Assembly (NCBI RefSeq): GCF_001602095.1
Contig: NZ_CP014991.1
Coordinates: 1,426,001 to 1,490,000 of the forward strand
DNA length: 64,000 bases
DNA from: Helicobacter himalayensis
GTDB lineage: Bacteria; Campylobacterota; Campylobacteria; Campylobacterales; Helicobacteraceae
Reading direction: 5' to 3'
Positions 27,813 through 38,418 of this stretch are shown here, in pieces (the stretch's first letter is position 1; each line of letters opens with the position of its first letter). The notes under the pieces were generated by a model. That model had not been told where the DNA came from. It did no database searches and saw nothing but the letters and a program-made list of their open reading frames with translations. The position numbers and the translations under genes are program-made.

Positions 27813-29048
27813 ATGCAAGATTCTCAAACTTTTGAAATTTATCCCATAAAGGGGGGTGTGAGCGCGAGTGAGGGCTTTGTGACAGAAGGCATAAGCGCTG
27901 GGTTAAAAAAAGACAACGCGCTAGATATTGCCTACATTTACGCCAAAGAGGGCTTTAAAGTAAGCGCGCTTTTCACAAGCAACACTTTCGCTGCTGCGCC
28001 AATTGTGCATTTTAAAAAATGCGTGCAAAAGGATGCCAAAAAGCAAGACAAAGAAGTGGAATCTAACTTCATTCTTATCACTACAAAAAACGCTAACGCA
28101 ATGACAGGAAAAGACGGCGTGGAAGATATTTGCGAGATTCTAAAAAACTTAAGCGCGCGTTTTGGGCTAAAAAATCCCATTATGTCAAGCACAGGCGTTA
28201 TCGGCGTGCGTTTGCCAAAAGAGAAAATTATACAGAGTTTTGAAAAAATCCGCCTTGAAAATTTAGATCCAGATTCCCACCTGCGTGCGAGCGACGCAAT
28301 TAGAACCACTGATGCTTTTAGCAAGGAAGTCGCTTTTAAAGTGATTTTACAAAATGGAGAATCTTTTCATATCGGTGCAATGGCAAAAGGTGCTGGAATG
28401 ATAGCCCCAAGCCTTGCAACAATGCTTTGTTTTATCACCACAGATTCTGCTATTCCTAAAGAGGATTGCGAGGAACTGCTTCAAGGCATTGCAAAGAAAA
28501 ATTTTGATGCCATAAGTGTTGATGGCGATATGAGTACAAATGATTCTGTATTTTTACTAAGTAATGGCAAAAGTGGCGCGTATGACAAAGAGGCTTTTAA
28601 GTGTGCGCTGGATTTGCTTACACACAAACTCGCACTTGATATAGTGCGCGATGGAGAGGGTGCGAGCAGGGTTGTAGCCTTTGAAGTGTGTGGCGCGCAA
28701 AATGACAACGAGGCAAAAATCGCCGCAAAAGCACTTAGCAACTCACTTTTAGTCAAAACCGCGCTTTTTGGGCGCGACCCAAATTGGGGGCGCATAGCTT
28801 CTACTATCGGCGCAAGCGGTGTGTGTGCAAAAGAAGAGAATCTGCGTATTGAGATTGGCGACGTGTGCGTGTATGACAGAGGCGCAATACTTTTCACGCA
28901 AGAAATCGAGGCAAAAGCCACAAAAACTATGGAGGCTCAAGAATTTAAAATTCTTTGTGATTTAGGTATCGGAGAAGGGCGCTATGTAAGCTATGGGTGC
29001 GACTTAGGGCATAAATATGTGGAGATAAACTCGGATTATAGGTCATAA
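27813..29048 (+). CDS. argJ: Ornithine acetyltransferase / N-acetylglutamate synthase
   Basis: 411 residues from the ATG at 27813 (AAAGG seven bases upstream). The self-cleavage site is [10 protein letters not shown], where the Thr becomes the nucleophile of the beta chain. GRDPNWGRI lies near the C-terminal active-site region. The enzyme recycles the acetyl group in arginine synthesis. The longer frame starting at a GTG at 27783 has no ribosome site. Confidence 0.94.
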   Translation: MQDSQTFEIYPIKGGVSASEGFVTEGISAGLKKDNALDIAYIYAKEGFKVSALFTSNTFAAAPIVHFKKCVQKDAKKQDKEVESNFILITTKNANAMTGKDGVEDICEILKNLSARFGLKNPIMSSTGVIGVRLPKEKIIQSFEKIRLENLDPDSHLRASDAIRTTDAFSKEVAFKVILQNGESFHIGAMAKGAGMIAPSLATMLCFITTDSAIPKEDCEELLQGIAKKNFDAISVDGDMSTNDSVFLLSNGKSGAYDKEAFKCALDLLTHKLALDIVRDGEGASRVVAFEVCGAQNDNEAKIAAKALSNSLLVKTALFGRDPNWGRIASTIGASGVCAKEENLRIEIGDVCVYDRGAILFTQEIEAKATKTMEAQEFKILCDLGIGEGRYVSYGCDLGHKYVEINSDYRS

Positions 29049-29111
29049 TTTTTCAAGCGTTAAGAGTTTTCCTATACGCTTATGAAACTTTTACATTTTT
29101 AGGAGAGCAAA

Positions 29112-30050
29112 ATGATAGATTTAGCAATCGTTGGCGGGGGACCTGCTGGGCTAAGTGCTGGGCTATATGCGACAAGAGGCGGGATTAAAAATGTCGTGTT
29201 GTTTGAAAAAGGTATGCCCGGGGGACAAATTACAGGAAGTAGCGAGATAGAGAACTATCCGGGCGTGAAAGAAGTAATGAGCGGGCTAGATTTTATGCAG
29301 CCTTGGCAGGAACAGTGCTTTAGATTCGGATTAAAGCACGAGATGAGCGAAGTTTGGCGCATTAGCAAAAATGGCAATGTTTTTGAAATCCACGAGCTAG
29401 GCGGGAAGATACATCAAGCAAAAGCGGTGATTTTTGCTACCGGTGGGCGTCCTAAGCGCTCTGGCGTAAAGGGTGAGAATGAATTTTGGGGCAAAGGTGT
29501 CAGCACTTGCGCTACTTGCGATGGATTTTTTTACAAAGATAAAGAAGTCGCAGTGCTTGGTGGGGGCGATACGGCGCTTGAAGAGGCGGTGTATCTTACA
29601 AAAATGTGCAAAAAAGTCTATCTTATCCACCGCAGAAATGAATTCCGCGCAGCACCCACAACAATAGAGCATATAAAATCAAATCCAAAGATTGAGATTC
29701 TCACGCCCTACATTGTTGAAGAGATTAAGGGTGATATGTCAGGCGTTACTTCTGTGCTTGTGAAAAATACGCAAAACAACGAGGTGCGCGAACTTGGAGT
29801 GCCGGGAATCTTTGTTTTTGTCGGTTATGATGTCAATACACAAATTTTGAAGCAAGAAAATGGCAGTATGCTTTGTGATTGCGATGAGTATGGTAGTATC
29901 AAAGTTGATTTATCAATGCGCACGAGCATAGAAGGGCTTTTTGCCGCGGGCGATGTGAGAATCCAAGCACCAAAACAAGTAGTCTGCGCCGCAGGTGATG
30001 GCGCAACAGCAGCATTGCAAGCCATTAGCTACCTAGAGCAGGCAAAATAA
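29112..30050 (+). CDS. trxB: Thioredoxin reductase
   Basis: 312-residue FAD/NADPH flavoprotein. [13 protein letters not shown] (FAD site), the redox pair CATCDG and [10 protein letters not shown] (NADPH site) are all in place, ending with [20 protein letters not shown]. The ribosome site AGGAGAGCAAA precedes the ATG. Its TAA overlaps the ATG of dapB (TAATG), so the two are coupled. Confidence 0.96.
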   Translation: MIDLAIVGGGPAGLSAGLYATRGGIKNVVLFEKGMPGGQITGSSEIENYPGVKEVMSGLDFMQPWQEQCFRFGLKHEMSEVWRISKNGNVFEIHELGGKIHQAKAVIFATGGRPKRSGVKGENEFWGKGVSTCATCDGFFYKDKEVAVLGGGDTALEEAVYLTKMCKKVYLIHRRNEFRAAPTTIEHIKSNPKIEILTPYIVEEIKGDMSGVTSVLVKNTQNNEVRELGVPGIFVFVGYDVNTQILKQENGSMLCDCDEYGSIKVDLSMRTSIEGLFAAGDVRIQAPKQVVCAAGDGATAALQAISYLEQAK

Positions 30051-30829
30051 TGCTAAAGCTCGGCATCTTTGGCGCAAGCGGACGCGTGGGAAAACTTCTC
30101 ATTGATGAAATCGCCCAAAGCACGGATTTAGAAGTTTCAATCGTTTATGCACGCGACAATTTAGAATCTCTGCACGCGCAAGACTTGCGTGTAGCAAGGG
30201 ACATAAAAGAATTTTTGCAATCTTGTGAATGTGTGATTGACTTTTCCTCCGCAATCGGAAGCTTAGAGCTTATCAAAACGGCGCTAGAAAATAGCCTTGC
30301 ACGCCCGATGGTTATCGGCAGTACGGGCTTTAGCCAAGATGATTTTACGCACATTAAAAACGCAAGCCAAATCTTACCAATTTTGCAAGCAAGCAATATG
30401 AGTCGTGGTGTGAGCGTGCTCAATAAACTCTCCAGCCTCACAGCGCGGGCGTTAAAAGAAAGCGATATAGAAATCGTAGAAATCCACCACCACCACAAAA
30501 AAGACGCCCCAAGTGGCACAGCACTCACTCTCGCGCAAACCTGCGCACAAGCACGCGGACTAGATATTGACAAAGTCCGCATAAGCGGGCGCGATGGCAA
30601 TATTGGCGCACGAAGCAAAGATGATATCGGTGTAATGAGCCTGCGCGGTGGCGATGTGGTGGGACGCCACACGATTGGATTCTATCTTGATGGCGAATAT
30701 TTAGAACTCACACACAACGCCACCTCACGCGCGACTTTTGCCAAAGGTGCGATTGCAGCAGCGCGCTGGCTTGCGAATCAAAAAGCGGGCTTGTATGGGA
30801 TTGAAGATTTTTTATGTCTAGATTCTTAA
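30050..30829 (+). CDS. dapB: 4-hydroxy-tetrahydrodipicolinate reductase
   Basis: 259 residues. The NAD(P) loop is GIFGASGRVGKLL, and EIHHHHKKDAPSGTAL holds the catalytic histidines and lysine. It acts in lysine/diaminopimelate synthesis, the same pathway as the dapF fragment at the window start. It starts within the stop codon of trxB. Confidence 0.96.
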   Translation: MLKLGIFGASGRVGKLLIDEIAQSTDLEVSIVYARDNLESLHAQDLRVARDIKEFLQSCECVIDFSSAIGSLELIKTALENSLARPMVIGSTGFSQDDFTHIKNASQILPILQASNMSRGVSVLNKLSSLTARALKESDIEIVEIHHHHKKDAPSGTALTLAQTCAQARGLDIDKVRISGRDGNIGARSKDDIGVMSLRGGDVVGRHTIGFYLDGEYLELTHNATSRATFAKGAIAAARWLANQKAGLYGIEDFLCLDS

Positions 30830-30878
30830 AATCCACACATTGCACCAAAAAGCCAACCTTAAATCTTAAGGCGCGCGT

Positions 30879-31823
30879 ATGCAAATGAAACTTTTTAAAA
30901 AAATCGCCACCTTAAGAGAACAGCTCAATTCCTGTGTGTTAGGACAGGAAAGTCTCGTAGAATACGCGCTTATCGGGCTTTTTACACAAGGGCATATTTT
31001 GCTCCAAAGTGTGCCCGGACTTGCTAAAACCACACTTGCAAAATCCCTTGCAAAGTCGCTAAATCTTAGTTTTAAGAGAATTCAATTTACCCCAGATTTA
31101 ATCCCCAGCGACATTTTAGGCGCACAAATCTATAACCCAAAAACGCAAAATTTTCAAACGCGCTTTGGGGCGATTTTTACAAATATTTTGCTCACTGATG
31201 AAATCAATCGTGCGCCCGCAAAAGTGCAAAGCGCGCTTTTAGAAGCGATGGGCGAGCAGCAGGTGAGTATCGGTGAGGAATGCTATTTATTGCATTCCCC
31301 CTTTCTTGTCATCGCCACAGCCAACCCAATAGAATCTGAAGGCGTGTATGCACTCCCAGAGGCACAGCTTGATCGCTTTATGCTAGGGCTTGAGTTAGAA
31401 TATCCAAGTGCGCAAAGCGAGGTTAAAATCCTGCAAAATGCACATTTAGCAAAAGAGTCGCTTGCATTGATGGATTCTTATGATTTAGAAGTGATAAAAG
31501 AACGCATTGAGCAAATTTACACAGAGCCAAGCTTACAAGAATATATCATCTCCCTTGCGCGCGCCACGCGTGAAAACTTTGTATATAAAAATATCTCTTG
31601 TCTGCGCTTAGGGCTTTCCCCGCGCGCTAGCATTGATATGCAACGCGCCGCTAAGGCTTATGCTTTTTTGCAAAATAGGGATTATCTCACACCTAGCGAT
31701 ATTTTGGAAGTTTTACCTATCATCGCTTCACATAGAATCCTCCTTAGCTTTGAAGCCTTGAGCGAGGGCATAAGTCCAAAAGAAATCCTAAACGAACTCG
31801 CTTTAAGAGTTAAGATTCCATAA
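30879..31823 (+). CDS. MoxR-family AAA+ ATPase
   Basis: 314 residues. The Walker A region is SVPGLAKTTLAKSL, Walker B is LLTDEINRAPAKVQSALLEAM, and ATANPIESEGVYALPEAQLDRF is the MoxR sensor region. Partners (DUF58 and von Willebrand A proteins) usually follow moxR, but none is found here; the gene is followed by non-coding DNA. AAGG precedes the ATG at 30879. A chaperone-like role in assembling other complexes is inferred from the family. Confidence 0.9.
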   Translation: MQMKLFKKIATLREQLNSCVLGQESLVEYALIGLFTQGHILLQSVPGLAKTTLAKSLAKSLNLSFKRIQFTPDLIPSDILGAQIYNPKTQNFQTRFGAIFTNILLTDEINRAPAKVQSALLEAMGEQQVSIGEECYLLHSPFLVIATANPIESEGVYALPEAQLDRFMLGLELEYPSAQSEVKILQNAHLAKESLALMDSYDLEVIKERIEQIYTEPSLQEYIISLARATRENFVYKNISCLRLGLSPRASIDMQRAAKAYAFLQNRDYLTPSDILEVLPIIASHRILLSFEALSEGISPKEILNELALRVKIP

Positions 31824-31939
31824 TTTTCATTGCATAAAAATGTGAGAATCTAAGAGACTTACAAAGTGTGGTGCGTTATCTCATAGGGCTAGATTCTAAA
31901 AGTCAGTGTGTTTTAAGGGGGGGGTTAGATTTCTAAAAT

Positions 31940-32061
31940 CTCCAAACAACTTGATAGAATCTTGCAATCTTATCAACCAGAAAACATTGAGTATGAACGC
32001 GCAAGCGGAGGCGAAGTGCGATTCACTCGCACGAGATGATACAAATTAAAAGAATAGATTC
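31940..32061 (-). repeat. Dispersed intergenic repeat, copy E (divergent)
   Basis: Minus-strand copy between moxR and the GT-C gene. Read on the minus strand it opens GAATCTATTCTTTTAATTTGTATC. The hairpin is GTGCGA-GTGAA-TCGCAC (32032-32016), then CTTGCGCGTTCATACTCAATG. Stem bases differ from the GCGGAA/TTCCGC of the other copies on both arms, so pairing is kept. Confidence 0.6.
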
Positions 32062-32090
32062 TAAAATACCCCCATCCCTCCCCCTAAAAT

Positions 32091-33733
32091 TTAGGGGATT
32101 TTAAAAATAAAGATTTGACTAGGAAGCTTAAATGGATTGCCTACGGAACTTAGAGGGTGTTTTATACCTTGCTTTTGTAAGATATAAGCGCCTAAACTCA
32201 TAAGATTAAAGTTTGGGATATAGCCAAAATTTTGCGTTTGGAAAAGTAAGATATTTTCCTCTTGCAATGTTTTGAGATATTCTTGTGTTATTGGTTTATC
32301 ACTCATAAAACTTACAATGAGCAAATCGCCACTTTGAGGAGAAGTAACCTCATCGGTGTTAAAAAAGCTAAAGGGGGATTGTTGGTTTATGCTAAAGTTT
32401 TTGCCATTTGGCTCATTTGATTTAATATCAAAATCACTCACACCATAGATTCTAGGTAGTATCTGAAACACTGCGCCATACTGCCAAAAATAATAACATC
32501 TATCATTGCCTCGACAAAACCCATCAAAATAAAGTGTCGTGCGTGGATTATCCTTAATATACCTAGCCAAAAATTCCATAGATTGCTCTAGGTTACGCAT
32601 TTGCACCTTATTAAGACTGAAATAATGCAAGCCTTGCGGGATTGTATTAAGCGTTAAAATAAGTCCTAAAACTACACTTATGACAAAAAGTAACTTCTTA
32701 GAAATAGTAAAATGCTTTAAAAACCACAAACCATACAAACAAGCCAAAAAACTTACAGGCATAAAATAATGAAAACTCCCCATACCTAAAAGCAAAAATG
32801 CACAAAAATAGCCAACACTCACAAAGAGCACGCTATCCCAAAATACATCTAAAGTGCCTTTTGTTTTAATAAAAATGAAGATTCTAGAAATAAACATACA
32901 CATCAAAGCAATGCTGACAAATGGCGCACCAAGAAGTGCTACAACAAAGGTGCGCAAGGGCGAAAATACACCTTCTATTGCATCATAGCTATGACTTGCG
33001 CCAAATGTAAAGTGAAAATACAAGGCTAAAAAAACAACCCCGCTTAGCATAAAAAGCACATCTAAAACAATACAGGGCTTTGGAAGTGGAGGCTTTGTAG
33101 TAGAATGTTTGAAAAAATCTAGTTTAGAAAAAAGGAGATGAAAAAAACCAAATCCACTAACTATGATAAATGATACCTCTTTGAGATATATGGCGCAGTT
33201 GGCAAATATGAGCGAAAGCGTTGCATATATATATATATATATGATGTTCTATTTTCTTTTACAGAATCTACAAGTTTATAAAACCTATGCGCACAAAGTA
33301 AAAAAAGAAGCAAAAACATAATTTGCGTCATTTCTGGAAAGGTGATTTGAGTAATAATCTTTACATATCCTACACTCAAAGACAAAAGCACAAAGCTTAA
33401 AACAACAAGCCTCTTGCTTGCACCAAAGCTTAAAGCAAGCATATAGTAACTTATGCTTGTGATAAGAAACACCACACTATTACCAAAACTCAAGGCATAA
33501 GGGCTATTAGAAAATAAATTTATTATATTGAGATTCCAACCAGCTAAAGGAAAGAAGCGTCTATATTCAAAATCAGTTCCGTGCCAAACCTGCCTACCTT
33601 CTTGCAAACTCATAAAAAAAGCAATATCATCTCCACTCATCAATGGCATACTGCTTTTATACATAATGCAAAAAATATACAGCCCTACAAAAATCGCAAA
33701 AACATAATCCCAGCGACAAAGCCCTCTTTTCAT
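32091..33733 (-). CDS. Phase-variable GT-C-type membrane protein (putative glycosyltransferase), OFF in this sequence
   Basis: The ATG at 33733 follows AAGGAGAGGATT. After about 168 codons the frame crosses nine AT units (33225-33242) and stops at 33161. Eight or eleven units would join it to the downstream frame, which ends at 32091, giving a 546-residue protein. The N-terminal half has a membrane helix, then SGDDIAFF and a periplasmic loop; many helices follow. This layout fits GT-C glycosyltransferases that use lipid-linked sugars, but the assignment is by topology only. The neighbours (usp, moeA) do not inform its role. Confidence 0.6.
33225..33242. repeat. (AT)9 dinucleotide tract inside the GT-C gene
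   Basis: Eighteen bases of perfect AT repeat within the coding frame. Gain or loss of single units changes the reading frame, a typical contingency-locus structure. Confidence 0.9.
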
Positions 33734-33878
33734 AATCCTCTCCTTTAAGTCTAAATATTAGGAAGCGGGATTCTAATAGCTTTTTACTTACAAGCTTTTT
33801 AATCCCTTAAGAGAATCTTCATCAAACAAAGCAGAGGGATAGCAGGGCAAAAATAGAAACTAATTAGATATGTTTTAG

Positions 33879-34295
33879 CTACTTTGCCACAAGCACCTGG
33901 ATTGGAGAAGAGTTGATAAAGCTATTTTGATGTGAGCTAAAGATTCTATACAACAAAGAAGATTCGCTCGCGCCAATCACAAGCAAATCATATTCATTTG
34001 CAATCTCTAGCACCACATCGATAGGATTGCCTGTGCGTAGGATTTTCTTACAAGTTATACCTTCATTTTTAAAGGTGTTTTCAAATTCATTGAGAATCTC
34101 ACTAGAGCGCTCACTCTCGATATTTTCAATAGTTTCATAATTCACGATTCCGCTTTGAGCATACACGATAATTTCTTCACTGACATGCAAAAGTGTCAGC
34201 TCCACATCTTCACGCTTGCCAAAAAGCTTATTAATCGTGCCAATGGCTCTTCTGCATTCCTCTGTGTCACTCACCCCAAACAAAAGCTTTGTCAT
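33879..34295 (-). CDS. Universal stress protein family protein
   Basis: 138 residues in the UspA fold: it opens KLLFGVSDTEEC, has LTLLHVSEE, and ends with DLLVIGASESSLLYRIFSSH, close to the GxxG-9x-G(S/T) nucleotide-binding loop of ATP-binding Usp proteins but degenerate. Its start overlaps the end of moeA by four bases. Confidence 0.8.
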   Translation of the reverse strand: MTKLLFGVSDTEECRRAIGTINKLFGKREDVELTLLHVSEEIIVYAQSGIVNYETIENIESERSSEILNEFENTFKNEGITCKKILRTGNPIDVVLEIANEYDLLVIGASESSLLYRIFSSHQNSFINSSPIQVLVAK

Positions 34296-35548
34296 TTGCC
34301 ACTCCTTTTTGAATTGATAAATTTACACTGCGCTTCAAATTCCTGCGCACCAAAGCGCACGCAAAAAAGTTGCTCCAAAGCCTCTATCTTACCATAATCC
34401 TTGTCAATTATTGCTAGCGCGTTGTTTTTCCACACATTTATAAGCGCGCTAGAGCCAAATTTCCCATTTTTAAAAATTTCAAATACACCATCATTTTCAA
34501 TCCCAAGCAAAAGATTCTGTGCGCTTGAAGTTGGCGCACAAGCGACATTTGCCCGCACGCTATGCGCTTTTAAAAAGCAATCATTTGCTCCGCTTAAAAA
34601 TTCTAAAAAACTCACAATAATCGCATAAAGATGCAAGAGTGAAGCAAGTGGATTCCCGGGCAAAAGGATAAGGATACACTCTCCCAAAATCGCCACACTC
34701 AAATGCCTACCGGGCTTTAAACACACACCATCAAAGAGAATCTGCGCGCCGAGCTTTTGCAATGTGCTTTTTAACATATCCGCATCGCCCACGCTAGCGC
34801 CTCCTGTGGTGATTACAACATCATAGTTTGTTAGTCCTCCAAGCGTTTGTTCTAGCACTTCGCGCTTATCTGGCAATATCCCGAGATACTCGATATCGTG
34901 ATGAAAATCGCGCAAAATACCAAAAATACTTATCGCATTTGTGTTATAAATCTGATGTGCCTGCGCGCTTTGCCCGGGCTCGATAACCTCATCACCTGTG
35001 GAAAAAAGTGCGATTTTTGGCTTTTTGCAGACATTGATTTTCTCTAAGCCTTGCGTGGCTACAAGCCCTAAGTCAAGAGCCTTTAAGCGCCTAAATGCTG
35101 GCAAAATTACAGAATCTAGCGCGATTTCCTCACCTTGCAAGCGAATATGTTGGTTTGGCTTTATCTCATTTGGGAGCTTGATTTTGCCATTTGGTAGATT
35201 TGTCACTAATTCCAAAGGCACGATGGCTTGCGTATTTGACGGCAGTGGTGAGCCTGTCATTATTTTTTGCACAAAGCCTTTTTGCAAAAGCGCCTCTTGT
35301 GCCTTTTGCCCAGCAAGTGTGCGTCCCAAAAGCTCCACCTCAGACCCGCAATCCTCCAAAAGCACCGCGTAGCCATCCATCGCAGAATTGCTAAACGCAG
35401 GTAATGCACGCGAAGCATTGAGATTTTCCGCTAATACAAAGCCTCGCGCTTCAAAAATCCATTTTTGCAAAACCTGCCCTCTTAAAAAATCTCGCTTAAA
35501 CGCGCAAGATTCCCAAAGGCATTGAAAAATTTCTGCTAGCTCAATCAT
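34292..35548 (-). CDS. moeA: Molybdopterin molybdenumtransferase
   Basis: 418 residues. AFSNSAMDGYAVL, GDEVIEPGQ, TTGGASVGDADML and LPGNPLASLLHLY are MoeA domain signatures. It inserts molybdate into adenylated molybdopterin. A molybdenum cofactor would be needed, for example, by a formate dehydrogenase, which in this group is often a selenoprotein (compare selD at 58 kb). It is cotranscribed with the Usp gene. Confidence 0.93.
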   Translation of the reverse strand: MIELAEIFQCLWESCAFKRDFLRGQVLQKWIFEARGFVLAENLNASRALPAFSNSAMDGYAVLLEDCGSEVELLGRTLAGQKAQEALLQKGFVQKIMTGSPLPSNTQAIVPLELVTNLPNGKIKLPNEIKPNQHIRLQGEEIALDSVILPAFRRLKALDLGLVATQGLEKINVCKKPKIALFSTGDEVIEPGQSAQAHQIYNTNAISIFGILRDFHHDIEYLGILPDKREVLEQTLGGLTNYDVVITTGGASVGDADMLKSTLQKLGAQILFDGVCLKPGRHLSVAILGECILILLPGNPLASLLHLYAIIVSFLEFLSGANDCFLKAHSVRANVACAPTSSAQNLLLGIENDGVFEIFKNGKFGSSALINVWKNNALAIIDKDYGKIEALEQLFCVRFGAQEFEAQCKFINSKRSGK

Positions 35549-35681
35549 TATTTTTCCTTATTGTCCTTAAAATCATCTCGCGCGCATTTTATCTTGTTTT
35601 GCTTAGAAAAGGTTAATTTTAAGTTAAGGAAAAGCACCGCCCAATGCGTGCATTTACGCAAGAGCGGTAGTTTGGGAGAAT

Positions 35682-37130
35682 TTAGAAGTTATATTTAAGT
35701 TCAAAGCGAGATTTGCCAAACTCCACATCGCCTGTCACTAAGGCATAAAAGAGCGAAAATTCAAAATTTTCATTGAGTTTGTAGCTAAGCGAAGGGGCGA
35801 TTTCTGTGAAAGTGATACCCTTACCTTCATAAGTTTTTTGTCGCTTTGCAACTCCAATGGTGTTATAGTTATTATCCCCGCCTACATAGGAGACATCAAG
35901 TCCGAGTTTGAGTGCTTTGGCGATTGTGTAATTTAGCTGCGCGTAGATTGCCATGATGCTTGTGCCAGCTCTACCGCCATTTCCGATAAAGCCAAAGCCC
36001 TCATTTGCGGAGTCGTAGTTGTTACTCCACGCTTTACCGGCGATATTTATCCCGCCTTTTGCATCAAGCAAAACTCCATAGCCATCACCAAAGCTTCCCA
36101 AATATCCAAGTTTGCTTGAGAATCCACCGGTTTTGTAGCCAATTTGCACATTATAGACTCCGCGATTTTTCGCCCACGCGTTTGCATCTGCACCGTTAAA
36201 GCCATTATAAGTTGGTCTTGTTGTGTTTTTGTGACCATTGTTGTCACCACTTGCTCCCCAACTTGCTAATGCGCCTTCATTTACTAAACCGCTTCCCCAG
36301 TCTGGTGTAGAGTTCATACCAGCTGCTACCACTTGTGCCAAAATATGGAATCCACCAGTCTTATACCCCGCCTCACCAAAAGCAAGATAATCAATTAAGC
36401 CCGCAGCATTCCCCAAAGTCACTCCAAAATCAAAGCCACCGAGCTTTTCACTCTTGATATTAAAAAGTGTGAGATTATTTCCCATGCCAATCCTTGCTTG
36501 AGCATAACTATTACCAGTAGCTCCATGTGCGCGCATACCATAAGCGAAGTTATTTGTCATCCAATTATCAAAATAACTAAGGGAGTAGTTTAGTTTTTTA
36601 CCCTTAATCTTTACCTCCGCACCTGTGCCTAAATCAGTGTTTTTATCAGTGAAAACTGAAGTGATATTTAAGCGTCCAAGATTGATTGTAGTTTTATAAG
36701 ATTCCCCTTCAAAATCTTTTGTCCCATAATAAGTGGCGATTGAAAGTCTATCAGCAAACTCATCGATAACTATTGCCTGACTTCCTGCTATGTCTTTGTC
36801 AGTGTTGTTATTATTACTACCAGGTGTGCTTGAACCTTGATTGAGGTAGATTCCAGCTGTGAAGCTAAAGCCCTCAACCTTGCCTGTTGTGGCATCAAGT
36901 TTCATTCTATATTGCTGTCTTTGCGCCGCGCCACCTACGCCATCAGCTGTGCTATAACGCATAAATGCAAAGCCTTTGAAACTCATTGCTTCAAGCATAT
37001 TTGGCTTTTTCTCCACTTTATCTACTTTCTCTACTGCGACTTTTTCTGTTGCAACTTCCTCTGCTGCGTAAGCTATGAATTGTCCTGTTGCAAACAAAGT
37101 AGCCAATACCAAAGATACTTTCTTACTCAT
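35682..37130 (-). CDS. Outer-membrane porin, Campylobacterota major-porin type
   Basis: 482 residues. The signal peptide starts MSKKVSLVLATLFATGQFIAYA. A short charged Glu/Lys/Val repeat region (EEVATEKVAVEKVDKVEKK) precedes GFAFMRYSTADG and a long run of beta strands ending FELKYNF, with the terminal Phe typical of outer-membrane proteins. The ATG at 37130 follows AAGGAGAAATAGA. An AT-rich 200-bp region lies between it and the divergent glyQ. The precise porin family is not certain. Confidence 0.75.
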   Translation of the reverse strand: MSKKVSLVLATLFATGQFIAYAAEEVATEKVAVEKVDKVEKKPNMLEAMSFKGFAFMRYSTADGVGGAAQRQQYRMKLDATTGKVEGFSFTAGIYLNQGSSTPGSNNNNTDKDIAGSQAIVIDEFADRLSIATYYGTKDFEGESYKTTINLGRLNITSVFTDKNTDLGTGAEVKIKGKKLNYSLSYFDNWMTNNFAYGMRAHGATGNSYAQARIGMGNNLTLFNIKSEKLGGFDFGVTLGNAAGLIDYLAFGEAGYKTGGFHILAQVVAAGMNSTPDWGSGLVNEGALASWGASGDNNGHKNTTRPTYNGFNGADANAWAKNRGVYNVQIGYKTGGFSSKLGYLGSFGDGYGVLLDAKGGINIAGKAWSNNYDSANEGFGFIGNGGRAGTSIMAIYAQLNYTIAKALKLGLDVSYVGGDNNYNTIGVAKRQKTYEGKGITFTEIAPSLSYKLNENFEFSLFYALVTGDVEFGKSRFELKYNF

Positions 37131-37309
37131 TCTATTTCTCCTTAATGTTTTGTATTCCTGAGACATAGAATTTTAACTATATAAAATAAAATATAAATAA
37201 AATTTTTGTAAAAACTTTGCAAAGTGTTGATTTTTTTTGAATCTTTGCACACTTTTGTGATATTTTCTAGGGCATAAATTTAAGCACAAAAAGTGTAAAA
37301 TCGCGCCTC

Positions 37310-37315
37310 TATACT
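37310..37315 (+). promoter_or_regulatory. -10 box of glyQ
   Basis: TATACT, 21 bp before the GTG start of glyQ; the ribosome site AAGGTAGG lies between them. The leader would be very short. Confidence 0.4.
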
Positions 37316-37336
37316 TAAAAGCAAGGTAGGTGTAAA

Positions 37337-38221
37337 GTGCGAAGTTTTTCGGATATTTTATTAGAATTGCAAATATTTTGGAAAAAGCAGGGCTGTCTCA
37401 TCGTGCAGCCTTATGATATTCCTGCGGGAGCGGGGACTTTCCACCCTGCGACACTATTAAGAAGTCTAGATTCTAAACCTTGGAGCGTAGCATATGTCGC
37501 ACCATCAAGACGTCCTACCGATGGGCGCTATGGTGAGAATCCAAACCGACTAGGAAGCTATTATCAATTTCAAGTGCTTATCAAGCCAAATCCCCAAAAC
37601 ATACAAGAGCTGTATTTGCAGAGCCTTGAAGCACTCGGGCTAGATTTGCAAAAACACGATGTGCGCTTTGTGGAGGATAATTGGGAATCTCCGACTTTGG
37701 GCGCGTGGGGGCTTGGCTGGGAAGTATGGCTTGATGGTATGGAGGTAACGCAATTTACCTATTTTCAGCAAGTTGGTGGCGTGGTGTGCGAGCCTGTGGC
37801 AGTGGAAATCACCTACGGCGTGGAAAGACTAGCTATGTATATTCAAGGGATTGACGATGTCTTTGATATATTTTGGGGGCAAGGAAGCTCGGGTGAAAAG
37901 CTGTATTACCGCGATGTGCATAAAGAGGGCGAGCATGAGTTTAGCAAATATAACTTTGAAAGTGCTAATGTGAATAGTTTGTTTAGCTTTTTTGAGTTAG
38001 CGCAAAGCGAGGCAAAAAGATGCTTAGAAAACGCACTACCTTTGCCTGCGTATGATTACACGATGCTTGCGAGCCACTTTTTCAATGTGCTTGATGCGCG
38101 CAAGGCGATTTCTGTAACGCAACGTCAAAACTACATTTTGCAAATCCGCGAGCTTGCCAAAGGCTGTGCATTGCTTTACAAAAAACAAGAGAGCGAGCGA
38201 GAATCTCGCGTGAAAAGGTAA
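37337..38221 (+). CDS. glyQ: Glycine--tRNA ligase alpha subunit
   Basis: 294 residues from a GTG start. [48 protein letters not shown] and [10 protein letters not shown] identify the alpha subunit of the heterotetrameric bacterial enzyme. The beta subunit gene glyS is not adjacent. It is followed by repeat copy C. Confidence 0.96.
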   Translation: MRSFSDILLELQIFWKKQGCLIVQPYDIPAGAGTFHPATLLRSLDSKPWSVAYVAPSRRPTDGRYGENPNRLGSYYQFQVLIKPNPQNIQELYLQSLEALGLDLQKHDVRFVEDNWESPTLGAWGLGWEVWLDGMEVTQFTYFQQVGGVVCEPVAVEITYGVERLAMYIQGIDDVFDIFWGQGSSGEKLYYRDVHKEGEHEFSKYNFESANVNSLFSFFELAQSEAKRCLENALPLPAYDYTMLASHFFNVLDARKAISVTQRQNYILQIRELAKGCALLYKKQESERESRVKR

Positions 38222-38405
38222 GAATCTATTCCCTAAAATGTATCACTTACAGAGCAAAGCCCCTGACAAGCTCCGCTTCTATTCCTTTGAATGTATTACC
38301 TTCGCGGAAGTAAATTCCGCTTCACCTCTGCTTCGCGTTCATGCTTAACGCTTTTTGGTTTATGGGATTCTAAGATTCTGCAACATTGTTTGGTTTTTAG
38401 ATTCT
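38221..38405 (+). repeat. Dispersed intergenic repeat, copy C (longest)
   Basis: Between the convergent glyQ and the MeOPN-like operon. Modules in order: AGAATCTATTCCCT, an AAAATGTATCACTTAC and GAGCAAAGCCCCTGACAAGC module ending CCGCTTC, a TATTCCTTTGAATGTATTAC module with the hairpin GCGGAA-GTAAA-TTCCGC (38304-38320), then TTAACGCTTTTTGGTTT and GCAACATTGTTTGG. Copy D carries the same modules in a different order and on the opposite strand. Confidence 0.8.
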
Positions 38406-38418
38406 ATGTATCATAGAT

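Noticed and set aside
31917-31924. Run of eight G in the gap after moxR
   Set aside because: It lies in DNA without a plausible reading frame on either strand, so no switch can be argued. It may affect nothing or be a relic.
33161-33733. Two independent small membrane protein genes (33161-33733 and 32091-33059)
   Set aside because: The second lacks a ribosome site, and both are in one protein when the AT tract loses one unit, so they are one switchable gene.
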